A DNA stretch of 32,131 nucleotides from an uncultured Synechococcaceae cyanobacterium (GCA_903934375.1 CAIZNP010000101.1:1-32131), one strand, 5' to 3'; shown: positions 8,157 to 17,226, numbered from the stretch's first letter. Notes: a model not told the origin generated them from the letters alone. Numbers and translations: made by a program.

Positions 8157-8530
8157 GGCACCACCAGCACGGGGCAGGGCGCCAGCTGGATCACCCGCGA
8201 GGCGGTGCTGGGGGCCTCATCAGCCTCCAGGCTCAGGCCGCGGGTGCCCATCACGATCACATCAGCATTGATCTCATCGGCAACATCGCAGATCACGAAC
8301 GCGGGCTTGCCCTCCCGCTCGATCACCTCGCAGGCCACCCCCTGCTCATGAAAGCGGCTGCGGGCCTGCTGCAGCAGCTCTGCCACCGCAACGGGATCGT
8401 CCTCGCCGGGCTCCACTACCGAGAGCACCACCAGGCGACTGCCGTGCTGCCGGGCCAGCTTCAGGGCCGTGGCGGCGGTCTCAGCGGCCTGACGGCTGCG
8501 GTCGATGGGGAAGAGAACGATCTCGAACAT
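8153..8530 (-). CDS. Universal stress protein (UspA family)
   Basis: This 125-residue single-domain Usp starts at the ATG at 8530 (MFEIVLFPIDRSRQAAETA). The upstream in-frame extension is discarded because the conserved beta-1 strand (IVLFPID) belongs at the N-terminus. The ATP-binding pattern G-2x-G-9x-(G/S)(S/T) is present near the C-terminus (GTRGLS at 95-100, S108-T109), followed by the typical ending CPVLVVP. It is therefore probably an ATP-binding Usp. It is first in a tightly overlapping operon with rbgA and the pseudouridine synthase, so a role linked to ribosome maturation or stress is possible but only inferred. Confidence 0.9.
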   Translation of the reverse strand: MFEIVLFPIDRSRQAAETAATALKLARQHGSRLVVLSVVEPGEDDPVAVAELLQQARSRFHEQGVACEVIEREGKPAFVICDVADEINADVIVMGTRGLSLEADEAPSTASRVIQLAPCPVLVVP

Positions 8531-8675
8531 GGCCGGCGGGCCGGGGTACCGCTGTCTTGCCCTCACTGTCTAGCGCCCGCTGCCGCGGGGGCCAGGGGAG
8601 CAGACCGCCCCAGGCGGCGGGATCACCCCTTGACCGGCCCGCTAAATTCGCCCGACCCTTCATTTGCTTAACGCC
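8531..8675. promoter_or_regulatory. Divergent usp / pgk promoter region
   Basis: These 145 bases separate the divergent usp and pgk starts and must hold both promoters. A TAAATT hexamer at about 8642-8647 is the best candidate -10 for pgk, giving a leader of roughly 20 bases. The TTGACC just upstream (about 8630) is too close to be its -35. No clear elements are seen for usp. Confidence 0.4.
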
Positions 8676-9881
8676 ATGGCGAAGCGCTCCCTGGCCAGCC
8701 TCTCCGCTGACACCCTGCGCGGCAAGCGCGTGCTGGTCCGGGTCGACTTCAACGTGCCCCTCAACGACGCCGGTGCCATCACCGACGACACCCGCATCCG
8801 CGCGGCGCTGCCGACGATCAACGACCTCACCGGCAAGGGCGCCAAGGTGATCCTGGCGGCCCACTTCGGCCGCCCCAAGGGTCAGGTGAACGAGGACATG
8901 CGCCTCACCCCCGTGGCCGCTCGCCTGAGCGAGCTGCTCGGCAAGCCTGTGGTCAAGACCGACAGCTGCATCGGCGCTGACGCCGAGGCCAAGGTGGCCG
9001 CCATGGCCGAAGGCGACGTGGTGCTGCTCGAGAACGTTCGCTTCTTCGCTGAAGAAGAAAAGAACGAGAGCGACTTCGCCAAGCAGCTGGCCTCGCTGGC
9101 CGATGTGTACGTGAACGACGCCTTCGGCGCCGCCCACCGCGCCCACGCCTCCACCGAGGGCGTGACCCAGTACCTGAGCCCCAGCGTGGCTGGCTATCTG
9201 ATGGAGAAGGAACTGCAGTATCTGCAGGGCGCCATCGATGAGCCCAAGCGTCCCCTGGCCGCGATCGTGGGCGGCTCCAAGGTGAGCTCGAAGATCGGCG
9301 TGCTCGAGGCCCTGCTCGACAAGTGCGACAAGATCCTCGTGGGCGGCGGCATGATCTTCACCTTCTACAAGGCGCGCGGCCTGGCCGTCGGCAAGAGCCT
9401 GGTGGAGGAGGACAAGCTCGAGCTCGCCAAGGAGCTTGAGGCCAAGGCAGCCGCCAAAGGCGTGCAGTTCCTGCTGCCCACCGATGTGGTGCTGGCCGAC
9501 AACTTCGCCCCCGATGCCAACAGCCAGATCGCCGGTGTGGACGCCATCCCCGACGGCTGGATGGGCCTCGACATCGGCCCCGACTCGGTGAAAGTGTTCC
9601 AGGACGCCCTGGCGGACTGCAAGACCGTGATCTGGAACGGCCCGATGGGCGTGTTCGAGTTCGACGCCTTCGCCGCCGGCACCAACGCCATCGCCACCAC
9701 CCTGGCCGACCTGAGCGGCAAGGGCTGCTGCACGATCATCGGCGGCGGCGACTCCGTGGCCGCCGTGGAGAAGGCCGGCCTGGCCGATCAGATGTCGCAC
9801 ATCTCCACCGGCGGCGGCGCCAGCCTCGAGCTGCTGGAGGGCAAGGTGCTGCCCGGCGTGGCTGCCCTGGATGAGGCCTGA
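8676..9881 (+). CDS. pgk: Phosphoglycerate kinase
   Basis: This 401-residue enzyme interconverts 3-phosphoglycerate and 1,3-bisphosphoglycerate with ATP, serving the Calvin cycle in the reductive direction and glycolysis in the dark. Visible signatures are [17 protein letters not shown] near residue 20, [49 protein letters not shown] and [10 protein letters not shown] with the C-terminal [14 protein letters not shown]. Both domains are intact and the length is normal. The start [10 protein letters not shown] (ATG 8676) is preferred over an in-frame TTG at 8664. Codon use is strongly biased, as expected for high expression. The next gene begins inside its last codons. Confidence 0.98.
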   Translation: MAKRSLASLSADTLRGKRVLVRVDFNVPLNDAGAITDDTRIRAALPTINDLTGKGAKVILAAHFGRPKGQVNEDMRLTPVAARLSELLGKPVVKTDSCIGADAEAKVAAMAEGDVVLLENVRFFAEEEKNESDFAKQLASLADVYVNDAFGAAHRAHASTEGVTQYLSPSVAGYLMEKELQYLQGAIDEPKRPLAAIVGGSKVSSKIGVLEALLDKCDKILVGGGMIFTFYKARGLAVGKSLVEEDKLELAKELEAKAAAKGVQFLLPTDVVLADNFAPDANSQIAGVDAIPDGWMGLDIGPDSVKVFQDALADCKTVIWNGPMGVFEFDAFAAGTNAIATTLADLSGKGCCTIIGGGDSVAAVEKAGLADQMSHISTGGGASLELLEGKVLPGVAALDEA

Positions 9882-10830
9882 TCCGGCCGCCATCGGCCGC
9901 GACGCCATTGGCTTCATCGGTCTGGGGGCCCTCGGGGCCCCCATGGCCGCCAATCTGATCACTGCCGGCTTCCCGCTCACGCTGCATAACCGCAGCCGCC
10001 AGCGGGAAGCCGTTGTGCAGCAAGCGGCCGCGAACCACTCCGAGAGCTCCGCCAATGCCGTCAGCGCCGACAGTCCGGCGGCCGTGGCCCGGGCCAGCAG
10101 CATCCTCTGCCTCTGCCTCAGCGACGATGCCGCCGTGGAAGCGGTGCTGCTGGGGGGCGGCGGTGCCGCCATCCATGGCCTGCAGCCCGGTTCGCTGCTG
10201 ATCGATTTCTCAACCATCAGCCCCGCCACCACCCACCGACTGGCCGAACGGCTGGCGGAAGCAGGTGTGGCCTGGCTGGATGCGCCGGTGACAGGCGGCA
10301 CCGAAGGCGCCAGGGCCGGCACGCTCTCGGTGCTGGTGGGCGGAGAGGCGGCGGATCTGCAGCGGGCGCGGCCGCTGCTGGAGGTGATCGGCGGCCGCAT
10401 CACCCATCTGGGCTCGCTGGGGGCGGGGCAGCAAGCCAAGGCCGTGAACCAGGTGCTGGTGGCCGGCAGCTACGGCGCCGTGGCTGAAGCCCTGGCCCTC
10501 GGCCAGCGGCTGGGACTGCCGATGGCGCTGCTGGTGGAGGCGCTGCAGGCCGGCGCCGCCGGCTCCTGGGCCCTCACCCATCGCTCCGGCCACATGCTGG
10601 AGGGAAACCATCCGCTGGGGTTCCGGCTGTCCCTGCACCGCAAGGACCTGGCCATCGCCCTGGAGACGGCAGCCGCGGTGGAGTTGGATCTTCCCCTCAG
10701 CCGGCGCATCGCCCAGCTGGAGGATGACCTGATCGCTCGCGGCCACGGTGATGAGGACGTCTCAGCCCTGGCGCGCTGGTTTCGCGCCGCAGGCGATCCG
10801 CCGCCGACTCAGGATCAGGACCAGCCTTAG
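9871..10830 (+). CDS. Beta-hydroxyacid dehydrogenase family oxidoreductase (3-hydroxyisobutyrate/tartronate semialdehyde type)
   Basis: This 319-residue NAD(P)-dependent enzyme has an N-terminal Rossmann fold with the nucleotide motif [16 protein letters not shown] (14-29), the strand-end motif DFSTISP (112-118), the substrate loop [20 protein letters not shown] (137-156) and the catalytic lysine in [11 protein letters not shown] (K190). These place it with 3-hydroxyisobutyrate dehydrogenase, tartronate semialdehyde reductase and glyoxylate/succinic semialdehyde reductases. In a phototroph a glyoxylate or tartronate semialdehyde reductase role linked to photorespiratory carbon is attractive but unproven. 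The ATG at 9871 lies 11 bases inside pgk, so expression is probably coupled. Its 3' end overlaps the convergent hypothetical gene by 4 bases. Confidence 0.9.
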   Translation: MRPDPAAIGRDAIGFIGLGALGAPMAANLITAGFPLTLHNRSRQREAVVQQAAANHSESSANAVSADSPAAVARASSILCLCLSDDAAVEAVLLGGGGAAIHGLQPGSLLIDFSTISPATTHRLAERLAEAGVAWLDAPVTGGTEGARAGTLSVLVGGEAADLQRARPLLEVIGGRITHLGSLGAGQQAKAVNQVLVAGSYGAVAEALALGQRLGLPMALLVEALQAGAAGSWALTHRSGHMLEGNHPLGFRLSLHRKDLAIALETAAAVELDLPLSRRIAQLEDDLIARGHGDEDVSALARWFRAAGDPPPTQDQDQP

Positions 10831-11336
10831 GGCAGCTGCGGCGCAGACTGCCACGGCTGGAGCGGCTGGGGCTGCGACTGCTGCCGTAGCGATTGCTGGC
10901 GCCCCGGCTGGGGGCGCGCTTCATCCCCTTGCCAACCTCGGGAGCGCGGCATCGGCAGCCCGAAGCGCTGGATGAGGGCCTGCTGCTGCTGCATCTGCTG
11001 CCGGCGCTGCTGCTTCTGGGCCCTGGCCAGGGACTGCCAACAGCTGCGGACGGCCGTGACGGCACCGGCCTGGGCCAGACAGCGCTGGGTCTGATCCAGC
11101 TGGGTCAGGCGCGCACGGCTGCGGGAGTCCTCCAGGGTCCGGAGTGCCTGCAGATAGTCGCGGCGCTGGGATGGGCTGAGGCGGCTGAGGGCCTCGAGCA
11201 GGGGCTCCGCCTCACCGTCACGGGAGCCGTCATGCGGGCCGGCCGGCGCCGCCTGGCTCCAGCCGGAGCTGGTGCCCAGCAACAGGACTCCCGCGAGGGA
11301 GAGGACGATACGGGATCGATGGGAGGGGGTAGCCAT
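10827..11336 (-). CDS. Exported Gln/Arg-rich hypothetical protein
   Basis: This 169-residue protein starts at the ATG at 11336, giving an N-terminal signal peptide (RSRIVLSLAGVLLLGTSSGW, cleavage likely near SQAAPA). The mature part is predicted helical with LSPSQRRDYLQAL and LTQLDQTQR, loosely recalling the LTxxQ motifs of CpxP/Spy periplasmic chaperones. A Gln/Arg-rich helix and a Pro/Gln-rich tail follow; two Cys residues (RCLAQ, SCWQS) could form a disulfide. It lies 122 bases downstream of the histidine kinase on the same strand and may be co-transcribed with the two-component genes. The Spy/CpxP resemblance is weak and is an inference, not an assignment. Confidence 0.65.
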   Translation of the reverse strand: MATPSHRSRIVLSLAGVLLLGTSSGWSQAAPAGPHDGSRDGEAEPLLEALSRLSPSQRRDYLQALRTLEDSRSRARLTQLDQTQRCLAQAGAVTAVRSCWQSLARAQKQQRRQQMQQQQALIQRFGLPMPRSRGWQGDEARPQPGRQQSLRQQSQPQPLQPWQSAPQLP

Positions 11337-11458
11337 GGGCGTTGGACAGGAGACACCTGCAGACTGCCGCCCGGGCTCAGGGAGGGTGCAGCCGCACTGC
11401 CGGCGAGGTGTGACCAGATGCGACCCGCACGGCACGCACGAGCCCAGAACCCCTGGCT

Positions 11459-12805
11459 TCAGGAGCTGCCGGTACCCGCCCCTGCCGCCGGCAGCGGTGC
11501 CGAAGGATCCGGCAGCGAGCGTGCCCGCAGCACCACCGCAAAGCCGTCGGCCGCGGCCTCACCGCGGCGCATCTCCAGCCCGCCGCCATGGGCCATCGCC
11601 ACACGGGCCGCGATGGCCAGCCCCAGGCCGCAGTGGCCGCTACCACCACGAGCCTGATCCAACCGCTGGAAGGGCTGCAGGGCCTGGAGCCAGGCGGTCT
11701 GCGGGATGCCGTCGCCCCGATCCCAGACCTCGATTCGAAAGCCGGGGTGAGCCCCGTCAACGCCATCCGGTCTCAGCACCAGCCGCAGGGGTGGCCTGCC
11801 ATGGCTGAGGGCGTTATCGATCAGGTTGCCCACGGCCCTGCCCAGAGCCGTGGGCTGGATGCAGGCCTCGATCGGCTCCAGATCCAGCTCCAGATCTCCG
11901 GGGTCGAGGACCGCCGTGAGCTCCGCCAGCCACTGCTCCAGCGGGACCCGCACGGCGGGTTCCGCATCGCCGCCGCCGGCGAACAGCAGGAACTGTCCGG
12001 TGATGCGCTCGAGGGCATCGAGATCGGCCTCAGCCCTCTGGCGGTCATCTGCAGCGGGATGGTCCAAGCCCAGCCGCAGCCGCAGGCGAGTGAGGGGACT
12101 CTTCAGGTCGTGGGCGATGCCGGCCAGCATCGTGGCCCGGTCGCGGTCGCTGTCGACCAACCGCCGCACCATGGCATTGAAGTGATCGGTGAGACGGCGC
12201 ACCGCCGCCGCTCCCCGCGGCGGCAGCGGGGCCTGAACGGACGCCTGACCGGAGGTCTGCAGGCCCACCTGGGCCAGGGCCTGCTCCAGCTGCTGCAGGG
12301 GACGCCGCACCTCAACCCACAGGTAGAGGAACGAGGCGGAGATGCTCCCCGCCAGCAGGGCCGCCGCCAGAAGAAGCGGATCCGGCGGCCAGCGCCGGGG
12401 CGAGCCGACTGGAGCCAGCAGCCACACCGGTTCCAGCGGCGAAAGCACCTGCACCCACAGCCCCGGCACCTCCACCGCCGCCGGCAGCACCGGTGGGCAG
12501 GGATCAAGGCGCTGGCAGAGATCTCCGCGCAGCTGATCGGCCTGGCGTCGCAGTCGGCCATCGCTGCTGACGGGGGGGCGCTCGCCGATCAGCAGCGGCA
12601 GTCCGCTGAGCCGTGCCAGGGCCTGGGGGGGCAGACGATCCAGGGCCAGCTCCGCCAGGCGCAGATTGAAGGCCACCTCCGGCCCCATCTGGGCGATCTG
12701 AGCCCGCTCGAGCCGCTGAGCCAGCAATGTCTGCAACAGGGCCAGGGCGAGGGCCGAGATGCCTGCCCCGAGCAGGGCATACCTAGCGGGTGCGGGGCTG
12801 GCCAT
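11459..12805 (-). CDS. Two-component sensor histidine kinase (EnvZ-like)
   Basis: This 448-residue membrane kinase has TM1 at about 8-28, a periplasmic loop of about 110 residues, TM2 at about 142-164, a HAMP-like region to about 220, then the HisKA H-box AGIAHDLKSPLTRLRLRLGL with phospho-accepting His232. The ATPase domain shows the N box GRAVGNLIDNALSHG, the G1 box WDRGDGIP and the G2 box GHCGLGLAIAARVAMAHGG. The HDL-(K/R)-(S/T)-PL-TR-LR form is typical of EnvZ-type kinases. The periplasmic loop contains two Cys residues (GDLCQRLDPCPP) that might form a disulfide. It starts 23 bases inside the regulator gene, confirming a cognate pair. The stimulus is unknown. Confidence 0.93.
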   Translation of the reverse strand: MASPAPARYALLGAGISALALALLQTLLAQRLERAQIAQMGPEVAFNLRLAELALDRLPPQALARLSGLPLLIGERPPVSSDGRLRRQADQLRGDLCQRLDPCPPVLPAAVEVPGLWVQVLSPLEPVWLLAPVGSPRRWPPDPLLLAAALLAGSISASFLYLWVEVRRPLQQLEQALAQVGLQTSGQASVQAPLPPRGAAAVRRLTDHFNAMVRRLVDSDRDRATMLAGIAHDLKSPLTRLRLRLGLDHPAADDRQRAEADLDALERITGQFLLFAGGGDAEPAVRVPLEQWLAELTAVLDPGDLELDLEPIEACIQPTALGRAVGNLIDNALSHGRPPLRLVLRPDGVDGAHPGFRIEVWDRGDGIPQTAWLQALQPFQRLDQARGGSGHCGLGLAIAARVAMAHGGGLEMRRGEAAADGFAVVLRARSLPDPSAPLPAAGAGTGSS

Positions 12806-13523
12806 CGGGCACGAAGACGTATCCGTAACCCCACACCGTCTGCAGATAGCGAGGCCGGGCGGGATCCGGTTCCACCAACCGGCGCACCCGCGACACCTGC
12901 ACATCCATGCTGCGGCTGTCAGTGTCTGATCCGGGCCCGCGGGCCAGCTCGATCAGCCTCTCCCGCGACAGCGGCCGGTGGGGGTGCTGCACGAAGGCCG
13001 CCAGCAGGCTGAACTCACCGCTGGTGATCACCACAGGCTGCCCCCCCCGCTCCAGGCAGCGTGCCGCCAGATCGAGCCGGCAGGCGCCGAACTCCACCAG
13101 CTGCCCCTCGGCGAGCGGTGTGCCGGCGGGCAGGGCGATGCGGCGACGCAGCACCGCCTCAATCCTGGCCGTGAGCTCCCGGGGCAGGAATGGTTTGCCC
13201 AGATAGTCGTCAGCCCCCTGCTCCAGCCCGATGATCCGGTCAACGCCATCCCCCCGTGCGGTAAGCATCACCACCGGAAGGTCATCACCGCTGTCCCGCA
13301 GGCGCCGCAGCAGGGTGAGGCCATCGTCGCCCGGCAGCATCACATCCAGCACCACCAGGTCTGGCCGCTGGCCCGCCAGCCGTGCCATCAGCTGCTCGCC
13401 ACTGGCCAGACAACGCACGTCGTAACCCTGATCGGTGAGGTAAGTGCCCACCAGCCGGCGCTGTTCCGGATCGTCGTCCACCACCCAGATACGCGCCGGA
13501 GCGCTGCGCTGTGAATGGGCCAT
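12783..13523 (-). CDS. OmpR-family response regulator
   Basis: This 246-residue regulator has a receiver domain (about 10-125) with the acidic pocket VVDDDPEQ, phospho-acceptor Asp60 in LVVLDVMLPGDDG, switch Thr88 in VVMLTARG, and Lys110 in GADDYLGKPF. A C-terminal winged-helix trans_reg_C domain follows, with TSGEFSLLAAFVQHPHRPLS, SMDVQVSRVRRLVE and the ending VWGYGYVFVPDGQ. It is the DNA-binding partner of the downstream kinase, which overlaps it by 23 bases. The intergenic space to the divergent EF-hand gene has overlapping palindromes and could hold an autoregulatory operator. It lacks features that would identify it as RpaA or RpaB. Confidence 0.94.
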   Translation of the reverse strand: MAHSQRSAPARIWVVDDDPEQRRLVGTYLTDQGYDVRCLASGEQLMARLAGQRPDLVVLDVMLPGDDGLTLLRRLRDSGDDLPVVMLTARGDGVDRIIGLEQGADDYLGKPFLPRELTARIEAVLRRRIALPAGTPLAEGQLVEFGACRLDLAARCLERGGQPVVITSGEFSLLAAFVQHPHRPLSRERLIELARGPGSDTDSRSMDVQVSRVRRLVEPDPARPRYLQTVWGYGYVFVPDGQPRTR

Positions 13524-13574
13524 GGCGGCGGCCAGGGGCAGGCATGACTGGGCCGACTGTATGGAGATCGGTCC

Positions 13575-13600
13575 CTGGCGTCAGCGCCAGACAGATCTGG
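13575..13600. promoter_or_regulatory. Overlapping inverted repeats between the response regulator and EF-hand genes
   Basis: Two dyads overlap in the 137-base divergent intergenic region: CTGGCG-TCAG-CGCCAG at 13575-13590 and CCAGA-CAGA-TCTGG at 13587-13600. Such repeats may be an operator, or a hairpin in the 5' UTR of the EF-hand gene. OmpR-type regulators more often bind direct repeats, so linkage to the neighbouring regulator is unproven. Confidence 0.4.
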
Positions 13601-13660
13601 TCATACCTATGGGGCAACGCGCAAGGCAGCAGCGCGGCGAACGCTCCATAGCCTTGGCCC

Positions 13661-14173
13661 ATGGCACGCCAGCGGATGGGCAGGGGCAAGGGGGCAACCA
13701 TGCTGGCGTTGCTGCTGGTCGGCGCTGGCCAGGCGACATTGATCGATTCCGGCACCCTTGCGGTGCACGCCCAGACCCAGCTGGAGGTCAGGACCTACCA
13801 ACAGCGCCTGCTGAAGCTCTTCCAGCGCCTCGATCGCGACAGCGACCAGCGGCTCGAGCGCAGCGAGGTGGAGGGGCATCCCTACCTGGAACGGCACTTC
13901 GAGCGGCTCGATCAGCAGAAACGGGGCTATCTCTCTCCGGCTGATCTGCGCCCCCCAGCGGGCTCTGCCGGCGGGAACGAGCGGGCCCGGCGCTTCCTCA
14001 CCCTGGCCGACCGCAACGGCGACAACCAGCTGGACCGGCAGGAAGCGGAGCCCTACCCGTGGCTGCAGCGGCTGTTCAATGCGATCGACCGCAACGACGA
14101 CGGCCGGATCAGCGGCGATGAGCTGCGCCAGCTTCGCGGCAGTGGTGGCGCCAGCCGACCGGACGCTCGCTGA
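13661..14173 (+). CDS. Exported EF-hand calcium-binding protein
   Basis: This 170-residue protein has an N-terminal hydrophobic signal segment (about 12-37, ending LAVHAQT). Four EF-hand loops follow: DRDSDQRLERSE (58-69), DQQKRGYLSPAD (84-95, degenerate at position 3), DRNGDNQLDRQE (117-128) and DRNDDGRISGDE (143-154). Three loops have acidic residues at 1 and 12 and suitable ligands at 3 and 5, so calcium binding is likely. It is divergent from the OmpR/EnvZ-like pair, suggesting a linked periplasmic function, which is an inference. It ends 8 bases before the convergent hypothetical gene. A start at the internal ATG (residue 14) would shorten the signal too much. Confidence 0.85.
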   Translation: MARQRMGRGKGATMLALLLVGAGQATLIDSGTLAVHAQTQLEVRTYQQRLLKLFQRLDRDSDQRLERSEVEGHPYLERHFERLDQQKRGYLSPADLRPPAGSAGGNERARRFLTLADRNGDNQLDRQEAEPYPWLQRLFNAIDRNDDGRISGDELRQLRGSGGASRPDAR

Positions 14174-14181
14174 AGCGACCC

Positions 14182-14931
14182 TCAGGGCTGCAGCGACTGC
14201 CTGTCAGCCACCACGCGCACCTGCTTGCTGGCGGCCACCACACCCTTCGGATGCACGAGAAGCACGGCCCAGGTCTGGCTGCCGGGCTGATAGGGCGCCT
14301 GCACGCTCTTGAACAGACCACCACCACCGAGGGCCTCCAGCGGCAGATCGGGGGTCTGCAGCTGCAGCAGCTGGGCAGCGCTGACCGGCTGAATCGCTCC
14401 AGCCACCACCGCACCATCCAATGGGTCGTCGAAAAGCACGTCAAGGTCGTAGCGCTGACCGGTGAGCACCGCATCGGGGATCAGCAGGCTGACCTTCAGA
14501 TCGGCATCACCGCTTCGCACGATCGAGCTTTCGCGGATCACCTCCTGACGGCTGAAACGCGGCCCACTGCCGCCGAGCAGCAACTGCTGGCGGGCCTCCA
14601 GGCGGAAACGGGTGGGGCCTTCTCTGTCGCTGCCGGTCACGACCACCTCGGTGGTGGATCGGCCATCGCGCAGAGGCGGCCCAGGCTGCACCCGCCAGCG
14701 GGCATCGGGGAAGCGCTGGCGCAGGACGGCACGCCGCTGCTCAAGCTGAGCCGGATCCAGCCCAGGCCCCGGTTCGAGCACGGCGGAGAGCGCCGCGGGT
14801 GAAGGGTCGTTGAGGGCATCCTCGAGGGCCTGAAGGCTCGGGGCGGCCCGCAGTGGCCCCACCAGCAGACCGGAGCCGATCACCACACCGGCCAGAGCGA
14901 AGGCGGCAGGCGGGAGACGGCGCAGCGGCAC
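14182..14931 (-). CDS. Exported conserved hypothetical protein
   Basis: This 249-residue protein has a signal peptide (FALAGVVIGSGLLVGPLRAA, about 11-30). The mature region appears mixed alpha/beta: a helical part (SLQALEDALNDPSPAALSAV) is followed by beta-rich segments such as TEVVVTGSDREGPTRFRLEA and LIPDAVLTGQRYDLDVLFDD. No catalytic motif or membrane anchor is seen in the mature part. I believe similar proteins sit next to murG in other Synechococcus, but do not know a function; periplasmic or thylakoid-lumen localisation is inferred. The start is GTG at 14931. It is divergent from murG with only 66 bases between. Confidence 0.75.
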   Translation of the reverse strand: MPLRRLPPAAFALAGVVIGSGLLVGPLRAAPSLQALEDALNDPSPAALSAVLEPGPGLDPAQLEQRRAVLRQRFPDARWRVQPGPPLRDGRSTTEVVVTGSDREGPTRFRLEARQQLLLGGSGPRFSRQEVIRESSIVRSGDADLKVSLLIPDAVLTGQRYDLDVLFDDPLDGAVVAGAIQPVSAAQLLQLQTPDLPLEALGGGGLFKSVQAPYQPGSQTWAVLLVHPKGVVAASKQVRVVADRQSLQP

Positions 14932-14997
14932 GGGGGCAGGACAGTGATCTGGTCCTTAAGTTAGGCGCGCTTCCAGGCCCTCGCCCATGACGCGCCC

Positions 14998-16074
14998 ATG
15001 ACCCGCCTGCTGATCGCAGCCAGCGGCACCGGTGGGCACCTGTTTCCCGCGCTGGCCGTGGCGCAGGCCCTGCCTCCGGACTGGACGATCCACTGGCTCG
15101 GGGTGCCGGACCGGCTGGAGCAGCAGCTGGTGCCGGCGGCCTACCCGCTGCACACCGTGAACGCCGGTGGACTGCAGGGCCGGGGCCTGCAGAAGCTGCT
15201 CAACCTGCTGCGGCTGCTGACCGCCACCTGGAGCGTGCGTCGCCTGATCCGGCGTGAGCGGATCAGGCTGGTGTTCAGCAGCGGCGGCTACATCGCCGCG
15301 CCGGCGATCCTGGCGGCGCGCTGGTGCGGCATCCCAGTGGTGCTGCATGAATCCAACGGTGTGCCCGGCAAGGTGACACGGCTGCTCGGCCGGCTCTGCA
15401 CCCGTGTGGCGGTGGGCCTGCCCCAGGCCGCCGAGCGGCTGCCCCGCTCTCAGCCGCGCGTCACCGGCACTCCCGTGCGCCAGGCTTTCCTGCAGCCGGC
15501 CCCGTTGCCCGACTGGGTGCCCACCGGAGGCGGACCGCTGCTGCTGGTGATGGGCGGCAGCCAGGGGGCGGTGGGGCTGAACCGGATGGTGCGACCGCTG
15601 CTGCCAAGGCTGCTGGCCTGCGGCTGCCGGGTGGTGCACCTCAGCGGCAGCAACGATCCCGACAGCGGCCAGCTGCAACACCCTGCCCACGTGGAGCGCC
15701 CGTTCAGCGAGGAGATGCCGGGCCTGTTACAGCACGCCGATCTGGTGATCAGCCGCGCCGGAGCCGGCAGCCTCAGTGAGCTGGCGGTGAGCGGCAGCCC
15801 GACGATCCTGGTGCCCTTCCCCCAGGCGGCCGACCGCCACCAGGACGCCAACGCCGGTGCCGCCGCAGCCGCGGCTGCGGCCGTGATCGTGTGGCAGCAC
15901 CCACCGGAGCATCCGGCTCTGGCCCAGGCGATCTGGCGGCTTCTCGGTCCGCGGCTGCGCGACTGCGATCCGGTGCTTGATCCGCTGTGCCGGCTCAAGG
16001 CCGGCATGGAACGGCTGGCGGTGCGCGATGCCGATCAACTGGTCGCTCAACTGCTGCTGGAGCTCAGCGGTTGA
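14998..16074 (+). CDS. murG: UDP-N-acetylglucosamine--lipid I N-acetylglucosaminyltransferase
   Basis: This 358-residue GT-B glycosyltransferase adds GlcNAc to lipid I to form lipid II on the cytoplasmic face of the membrane. Signatures are the G-loop [18 protein letters not shown] near residue 8, [28 protein letters not shown], the second G-loop [13 protein letters not shown], and the UDP-binding [20 protein letters not shown] plus [14 protein letters not shown]. Length is normal. It stands apart from any mur/fts cluster here, as is common in cyanobacteria. Another ATG 11 bases upstream is out of frame. Its stop lies 6 bases before that of the convergent aminotransferase. Confidence 0.97.
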   Translation: MTRLLIAASGTGGHLFPALAVAQALPPDWTIHWLGVPDRLEQQLVPAAYPLHTVNAGGLQGRGLQKLLNLLRLLTATWSVRRLIRRERIRLVFSSGGYIAAPAILAARWCGIPVVLHESNGVPGKVTRLLGRLCTRVAVGLPQAAERLPRSQPRVTGTPVRQAFLQPAPLPDWVPTGGGPLLLVMGGSQGAVGLNRMVRPLLPRLLACGCRVVHLSGSNDPDSGQLQHPAHVERPFSEEMPGLLQHADLVISRAGAGSLSELAVSGSPTILVPFPQAADRHQDANAGAAAAAAAAVIVWQHPPEHPALAQAIWRLLGPRLRDCDPVLDPLCRLKAGMERLAVRDADQLVAQLLLELSG

Positions 16075-16080
16075 TGCGCC

Positions 16081-17226
16081 TCAGCCACGAAGCTCGCGGG
16101 CGAGGGCGTCAACGAGGCGGCGGTTGCCGGCGCGGTCCTGGTAGCCGAGGCGCAACCAGCTCTCCCCCAGTCCCTCAAACGAGCGGCAATCGCGCAGCAG
16201 GATGCGATGGCGCTGCTCCAGCGCCAGGCGCAGCGGCTCCAGGCTGATCGGGAGCCCCTGGCACACCCCCTGAAGCAGCAGGAAATTGGCGGCCGAGGGC
16301 AGAGGCCGCAGCCCTGACAGCAGGGCCAGGCGCTGCTGGAGCCAGGCCCCCTCTGCCGCCACCCAGCCCTGCACACGCCGGCACCAGCGCCCGTAGAAGC
16401 GGGCATCGGCCAGCAGCGCTTCCCCGGCAGCGGCGGCCAGCCCATTCACCGGCCAGGGATCGCGCCAGCCGCTCCAGCGAGCCAGGCGCTGCGGGTCTCC
16501 CAGGGCATAGCCCAGCCGCAGCCCGGCGATGGCGAACAACTTGGTGAGGCTGCGGATCACCACCAGATTGGAGTGGCTCGCCAGCAGCGGCACCAGCGAC
16601 TGAGCCTCGCCGCCGGCAACCAGCGGAAGAAAGGCCTCATCGCAGATCACGAGCGCATGGTTCCGGAGCAGCGGCTCGAGCGAGGCGCGGCTCCAGAGCT
16701 GGCCCGTGGGGTTGTGGGGGTTGGTGACCCACAGCACAGCAGGAGCGTCAGCCCGGTCCGCAGCCTCGAGCAGGGGCCAGGGCTGGGGGCTGGGCTGGAG
16801 CCCCGGCTGGCCCCCCGGCTGCGCACACTCCAGGGGGAGCGGCGCAGCCACAGGCTCACTCCCCCAACAGGCCAGAGCCCGCCTGTAGTCGGCGAAGCCC
16901 GGCTCCGGCAGCTGGCTGCGGCCGAGAGCCGCAGCATCACGGGCCGCCCAGGTGAACAGTTCGGCAGCGCCGTTGCCCGGCAGCACCCAGGCCGGATCGA
17001 GCTGGTGCAGCACCGCGATCGCCCGGCGCAGATCGGTGTACTCGCGATCCGGGTAGGGCCGCAGCGCGGCCTGACGCAGCACCCGCCGCAGCGGCGCCGG
17101 TGGCCGGAACGGCACCAGCGAGGCGCTGGCATCCAGCAGCTGCTCCGGGCGGCAGCCAAGGCGTGCCGCCGCCGCCGCCAGGTTGCCTCCGTGGCGCTCA
17201 CTACTGCTGGAGGCGGCGGCGCTCAC
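16081..17226 (-). CDS. PLP-dependent class I/II aminotransferase, CobC/HisC-like
   Basis: This 381-residue fold-type I PLP enzyme begins like threonine-phosphate decarboxylases (ERHGGNLAAAAARLGC, DASASLVPF). It has LPGNGAAELF for phosphate contacts, TNPHNPTG (168-175), VICDEAF with the PLP-ring Asp, and the Schiff-base lysine K229 in RSLTKLFAIAGLRLGY. The N-terminal pattern favours the CobC/CobD type, which makes aminopropanol phosphate for cobalamin, over histidinol-phosphate aminotransferase; both activities are possible. The GTG at 17226 is preferred because an upstream ATG at 17286 would overlap the divergent MoxR start within the same CCATGG palindrome. Convergent with murG. Confidence 0.85.
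   Translation of the reverse strand: MSAAASSSSERHGGNLAAAAARLGCRPEQLLDASASLVPFRPPAPLRRVLRQAALRPYPDREYTDLRRAIAVLHQLDPAWVLPGNGAAELFTWAARDAAALGRSQLPEPGFADYRRALACWGSEPVAAPLPLECAQPGGQPGLQPSPQPWPLLEAADRADAPAVLWVTNPHNPTGQLWSRASLEPLLRNHALVICDEAFLPLVAGGEAQSLVPLLASHSNLVVIRSLTKLFAIAGLRLGYALGDPQRLARWSGWRDPWPVNGLAAAAGEALLADARFYGRWCRRVQGWVAAEGAWLQQRLALLSGLRPLPSAANFLLLQGVCQGLPISLEPLRLALEQRHRILLRDCRSFEGLGESWLRLGYQDRAGNRRLVDALARELRG

Noticed and set aside
8567-10439. Long minus-strand open frame opposite pgk and the dehydrogenase
   Set aside because: Both plus-strand genes are unmistakable; the antisense translation has no domain and reflects biased codon use.
11588-13012. Plus-strand 474-aa open frame opposite the histidine kinase
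   Set aside because: Shadow frame; the kinase and regulator motifs on the minus strand account for the region.
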